In this document: positions 5,687 to 5,764 of the stretch, piece by piece
Layout of the letters: every line of letters starts with the position of its first letter
How positions within the stretch are numbered: position 1 is the stretch's first letter
Assembly: GCA_004555855.1 (NCBI GenBank)
Contig: SFJQ01000096.1
Coordinates: 1-5,764, forward strand
Direction of reading: 5' to 3'
DNA: 5,764 bases
From: [Eubacterium] saphenum
GTDB taxonomy: Bacteria; Bacillota; Clostridia; Oscillospirales; Ruminococcaceae
Notes under the pieces: generated by a model
Database searches by the model: none
What the model saw: only the letters and a program-made list of their open reading frames with translations
What the model was told of the DNA's origin: nothing
Program-made: the position numbers and the translations under genes

Positions 5687-5764
5687 GCGGGTATGGCGAA
5701 ATTGGCAGACGCGTTGGATTTAGGTTCCAATGGAGCAATCCGTGCAGGTTCAAGTCCTGTTACC
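5687..5764 (+). tRNA. tRNA-Leu (anticodon UAG), 3' end cut by window edge
   Basis: The parts can be folded by eye. The acceptor 5' strand is GCGGGTA (5687-5693), of which the last four bases pair with TACC (5761-5764); the other three partners lie beyond the window. The D-stem is GCG/CGC (5696-5698 with 5710-5712). The anticodon stem is TTGGA/TCCAA (5714-5718 with 5726-5730) around loop TTTAGGT, with anticodon TAG at 5721-5723. A class II variable arm has GGA/TCC (5732-5734 with 5739-5741) and a GCAA loop. The T-arm has a 5-bp stem (5744-5748 with 5756-5760) and loop TTCAAGT. The long variable arm, the AAATTGGCAGACGC D-arm and the anticodon identify leucine, reading CUA and other CUN codons. 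It may be the first of a tRNA cluster, which cannot be seen here. Confidence 0.96.

Overview
The window looks like chromosomal DNA from an anaerobic, endospore-forming Firmicute, most likely a clostridial or oscillospiral gut or rumen type. This rests on three things: an anaerobic (class III) ribonucleotide reductase system, an intact gene for the late mother-cell sporulation sigma factor SigK, and Gram-positive style promoters and Shine-Dalgarno sites. A Cys-lipobox binding protein fits but does not decide it. I cannot name the genus.

Layout, left to right. At the left edge on the + strand is the end of a small membrane protein with a C-terminal zinc ribbon; it is clearly AT-richer than the rest. 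It converges, 13 bases apart, with sigK on the - strand. sigK is its own transcription unit, with a good Shine-Dalgarno site and a sequence close to the sporulation sigma-E promoter consensus. Just upstream of that lies a strong rho-independent terminator, which closes the next - strand operon.

That operon reads (right to left) nrdD, nrdG and a family-5 (OppA/DppA-like) substrate-binding lipoprotein. The genes are tightly packed: 7 bases between nrdD and nrdG, and 2 bases between nrdG and the lipoprotein gene. It is driven by a perfect-consensus sigma-A promoter (TTGACA-N17-TATAAT). This carries one near-perfect NrdR box and one degenerate box offset by 32 bases, the usual signature of NrdR control of ribonucleotide reductase genes.

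At the right edge a divergent promoter, also perfect consensus with an extended -10, drives a tRNA-Leu(UAG) gene cut off by the window end three bases into the 3' acceptor strand.

How the genes work together: NrdG is the radical-SAM activase that should place a glycyl radical on NrdD, which then makes dNTPs without oxygen. The striking oddity is that this NrdD keeps its ATP-cone, catalytic cysteine and zinc-binding tail, but ends where the glycyl-radical loop (R-V/I-x-G-Y) should begin. No frame between there and nrdG supplies that loop. Either the gene is a truncated (or mis-assembled) copy, or the radical glycine is supplied some other way. This is the observation I would check first.
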